NCBI GenBank assembly: GCA_964464625.1
Contig: CAYXKD010000080.1
Span: 1-7,988 of the forward strand
Origin: JAAZIN01 sp964464625
Lineage (GTDB): Bacteria; Bacillota; Dethiobacteria; DTU022
Direction: 5' to 3'
Length of the DNA: 7,988 bases
Shown here one piece after another: positions 5,999 to 7,988 of this stretch. The notes below the pieces were generated by a model. The model did not search any database and was not told the origin of the DNA. It was given only the letters and a program-made list of their open reading frames with translations. The position numbers and the translations under genes are program-made. Position 1 is the first letter of the stretch; each line of letters opens with the position of its first letter.

Positions 5999-7909
5999 AT
6001 CCAAATTCCGGACCATGCCGGCGTTTTTTTCAATAAAGCGCCGCCGCGGCTCCACCTTGTCACCCATGAGAACATAGAAAAGATGATCTGCTTTTTGTGC
6101 ATCAATTAATTCCACACGCTTGATAAAACGCGTCTCAGGATTCATCGTTGTATCCCACAGCTGATCTGCGTTCATCTCACCAAGTCCTTTGTAGCGCTGC
6201 ACCTGAACACCATGACGCCCCCAGCTGTCAAGCAGTTTTTCCAGCTCATCATCCCGGTAAAGATAGCGTTCTCTTCTACCTTTTTTCACCTTGTAAAGGG
6301 GCGGCTGGGCAATGTATATAAAGCCGCTCTCAATTAATTCCGGTAAAAAGCGATAGAAAAATGTGAGCAGGAGCACCCTGATGTGCGAACCATCTACGTC
6401 TGCATCGGTCATGATCACGATCTTCTGATAGCGTGCTTTTTCTATTGTAAAATCTTCACCGATCCCTGTTCCCACAGCAGTGATGATCGTGCGGATCTCC
6501 TCGTTGCCCAGTATACGGTCCAGCCGGGCTTTTTCAACATTGAGTATTTTACCCCTCAAGGGAAGAATGGCTTGAATGCTACGGTCACGGCCCTGTTTAG
6601 CCGAACCTCCGGCAGAATCACCTTCCACAAGGAAAAGTTCGCTTTCTCCCGGATCTTTGCTGCTGCAGTCGGCCAGTTTTCCAGGAAGGTTGGTAAAATC
6701 AAGAGCGTTTTTACGGCGCGTGAGCTCCCTGGCTTTCCGGGCAGCCTCGCGCGCCCTGGCTGCGCGGATTGCTTTTTCCACAATCCTTCGAGCCGTGGAG
6801 GGGTTTTCCTCAAGAAAGGTTCCCATCCCCTCGTAACAGACAGTATCCACAGCGCTGCGAATTTCAGGATTGCCAAGCTTCGTCTTAGTTTGCCCTTCAA
6901 ACTGCGGATCGTGCATCTTCACACTCAATATTGCAGTTAGCCCCTCGCGGACATCATCTCCGCTAAAGTTGTTCTCATTTTCTTTGAGTAAACCTGTCCG
7001 CCGCCCATAATCATTTATTAACCGGGTTAAAGAGGCTTTAAATCCCTGCTCATGAGTACCGCCTTCCCTGGTATGAATATTATTTGTGTATGTGTAAATC
7101 AATTCGTTGTAACTGCTCTGGTATTGAAGCGAAATTTCGATTAAAAAACTGTTGATTTCACGGCTGATATAGATCGGTTTTTTCGGCACAACATCTTTAC
7201 CCTGATTCAAAAAAGCAGTGTACTGGTTGATACCGCCATCATATCGAAACTGTTCTCTAACATCGCTGCGTAGATCCTTAAAGGTTATCCGTATGCTCCG
7301 GTTTAAAAAAGCAAGCTCCCTAAGCCGCTGAATGATAATCTCATTTTCAAAATAAATCTCTTCAAAAATATCCGGATCGGGCCGAAAAGTAATCTTCGTA
7401 CCGGTCCGCCTGGTATTTCCGACAACCTCCAGGCCGGTAATTATTTTTCCCCTCTCATAACGCTGCCTGTAAATCTTGCCGTCACGGCAAATTTCCACCT
7501 CAAGCCATTCCGAGAGAGCATTAACCACTGAAACCCCCACACCGTGGAGACCTCCGGCAACCTTGTAAGTTTCATTGCTAAATTTACCCCCAGAGTGAAG
7601 GGTTGTCAGAACCACTTCCACTGCGGGACGTTTTTGTTCCGGATGTTCTTCAACGGGGATTCCCCGCCCGTCGTCAGTGACCATAACGCTGTTATCCGGG
7701 TTAATAGATACTTTGATGTTTTTACAACCGTAGGGTACTTCATCAATACTGTTATCCACCACCTCAAAAACAAGGTGATGTAACCCTGGACTGCCAGTAG
7801 ATCCGATATACATACCGGGACGACGGCGGATTGCTTCCAAACCTTCAAGAATTTGGATCTGAGCTGCACCATACTTCTGTTCTCCATGGCTAAGCTTCTG
7901 CCTTGTCAT
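5993..7909 (-). CDS. gyrB: DNA gyrase subunit B (ATPase/TOPRIM subunit)
   Basis: This is the ATPase subunit of the cytoplasmic A2B2 gyrase that introduces negative supercoils; 638 aa, normal for the Gram-positive type. The N-terminal GHKL ATPase domain shows EVVDN at 49-53 (E49 matches the catalytic Glu of E. coli, N53 the Mg-binding Asn), DDGRGIP at 79-85, the glycine-rich ATP lid GGLHGVGVSVVNALS at 119-133, and QTKTKLGN at 340-347 with the phosphate-contacting Lys342. The TOPRIM domain has EGDSAGG at 429-435 and DADVD at 502-506, the metal-binding acidic residues. QRYKGLGEMN at 571-580 and a C-terminus ending NLDI are family hallmarks. Arg142 matches the novobiocin-contacting Arg136 of E. 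coli. Oddity: residues 57-61 read EVPYG where EALAG is usual. The start is ATG 7909, chosen because GGAGGT lies 5 bases upstream; an in-frame TTG at 7942 would overlap the promoter. First gene of the cluster. Confidence 0.98.
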   Translation of the reverse strand: MTRQKLSHGEQKYGAAQIQILEGLEAIRRRPGMYIGSTGSPGLHHLVFEVVDNSIDEVPYGCKNIKVSINPDNSVMVTDDGRGIPVEEHPEQKRPAVEVVLTTLHSGGKFSNETYKVAGGLHGVGVSVVNALSEWLEVEICRDGKIYRQRYERGKIITGLEVVGNTRRTGTKITFRPDPDIFEEIYFENEIIIQRLRELAFLNRSIRITFKDLRSDVREQFRYDGGINQYTAFLNQGKDVVPKKPIYISREINSFLIEISLQYQSSYNELIYTYTNNIHTREGGTHEQGFKASLTRLINDYGRRTGLLKENENNFSGDDVREGLTAILSVKMHDPQFEGQTKTKLGNPEIRSAVDTVCYEGMGTFLEENPSTARRIVEKAIRAARAREAARKARELTRRKNALDFTNLPGKLADCSSKDPGESELFLVEGDSAGGSAKQGRDRSIQAILPLRGKILNVEKARLDRILGNEEIRTIITAVGTGIGEDFTIEKARYQKIVIMTDADVDGSHIRVLLLTFFYRFLPELIESGFIYIAQPPLYKVKKGRRERYLYRDDELEKLLDSWGRHGVQVQRYKGLGEMNADQLWDTTMNPETRFIKRVELIDAQKADHLFYVLMGDKVEPRRRFIEKNAGMVRNLDI

Positions 7910-7914
7910 CACAT

Positions 7915-7920
7915 ACCTCC
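7915..7920 (-). promoter_or_regulatory. gyrB ribosome binding site
   Basis: GGAGGT on the minus strand, 5 bases before ATG 7909. It decides the start: the in-frame TTG at 7942 and ATG at 7933 further upstream have no comparable site, and the TTG lies inside the -10 box. Confidence 0.85.
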
Positions 7921-7941
7921 ATAATCTATCCATACAGTTCA

Positions 7942-7970
7942 ATTATATCATCAATTTCAACAGACTTAAA
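7942..7970 (-). promoter_or_regulatory. Probable sigma-A promoter of gyrB with extended -10
   Basis: On the minus strand TGATATAAT occupies 7950-7942, a perfect TATAAT box with the TGn extension that can compensate for a weak -35. With a 17-base spacer the -35 would be TTTAAG at 7970-7965, only 3 of 6 matches to TTGACA. Transcription would start near 7935, giving a leader of about 26 bases that contains the GGAGGT site. It is the best promoter seen in the window and probably drives the whole cluster. Read-through from upstream genes cannot be excluded. Confidence 0.6.
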
Positions 7971-7988
7971 CTTGACCTTTCTTTATGC

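Noticed and set aside
5875..6105. Minus-strand open frame spanning the gyrB end and the spacer
   Set aside because: It overlaps the conserved GyrB C-terminus in another frame and its translation shows no plausible protein pattern.
6383..6940. Plus-strand open frame of 185 codons opposite gyrB
   Set aside because: It lies wholly within the antisense of the conserved GyrB TOPRIM and ATPase-transducer region, shows no domain pattern, and has no neighbouring plus-strand gene.
7910..7942. Longer GyrB starting at TTG 7942 (11 extra residues)
   Set aside because: The TTG is the last base of the -10 box, so it would not be in the main transcript, and GGAGGT points to ATG 7909.
7943..7988. 3' end of an upstream gene (one minus-strand frame ends in TAA at 7968-7966)
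   Set aside because: Only six codons would be visible (IKKGQV), which match nothing I recognise; all frames close here and the region is mainly promoter.
1..7988. Defence system, mobile element, CRISPR array or RNA gene
   Set aside because: All coding space is filled by five recognisable or coherent genes; no transposase, terminal repeats, spaced repeats, tRNA or rRNA pattern is present.

Overview
The window is a compact block of five minus-strand genes, read from right to left: gyrB, a small membrane protein, gyrA, a flavoprotein with a lipoprotein signal peptide, and a pyruvate/oxaloacetate carboxyltransferase subunit. Every real gene is on one strand and the gaps are short (114, 18, 2 and 47 bases). 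This suggests one transcription unit starting from a promoter just upstream of gyrB.

The organism is most likely a member of the Clostridia or a related Firmicutes lineage. The gyrase subunits are of the Gram-positive type: GyrB has Arg at the position of E. coli Lys447, and GyrA has Glu at the position of E. coli Asp87. Ribosome binding sites are G-rich, a TTG start is used, and base composition is by eye close to balanced. A free-standing carboxyltransferase subunit without a biotin domain fits anaerobic Clostridia. No genus can be named from the sequence alone. In Firmicutes gyrB-gyrA usually lies beside dnaA-dnaN-recF and the origin, so the origin is probably beyond the right edge, but nothing in the window shows this.

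Region by region (right to left): 7910-7988 holds an extended -10 promoter and the gyrB ribosome binding site. 5993-7909 is full-length gyrB. 5879-5992 is an unusually structured spacer with two perfect 8-bp stem-loops and a pair of 9-bp direct repeats around one of them. 5327-5878 is a membrane protein of unknown function. 2876-5308 is full-length gyrA. 1587-2873 is an FAD-binding protein predicted to be a lipoprotein, starting 2 bases after gyrA. 55-1539 is the carboxyltransferase. 1-54 holds a hairpin that may end the transcript.

GyrB and GyrA form the A2B2 topoisomerase that negatively supercoils DNA. The other three genes have no evident mechanistic link to gyrase: one is a membrane protein, one an exported redox-type flavoprotein, and one a central-carbon enzyme. 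The points most worth following up are an Ile at the GyrA quinolone-resistance position, an altered conserved motif in the GyrB ATPase site, the Cys-rich lipoprotein flavoprotein coupled to gyrA, and the missing biotin domain of the carboxyltransferase. I saw no mobile element, CRISPR array, RNA gene or defence system.
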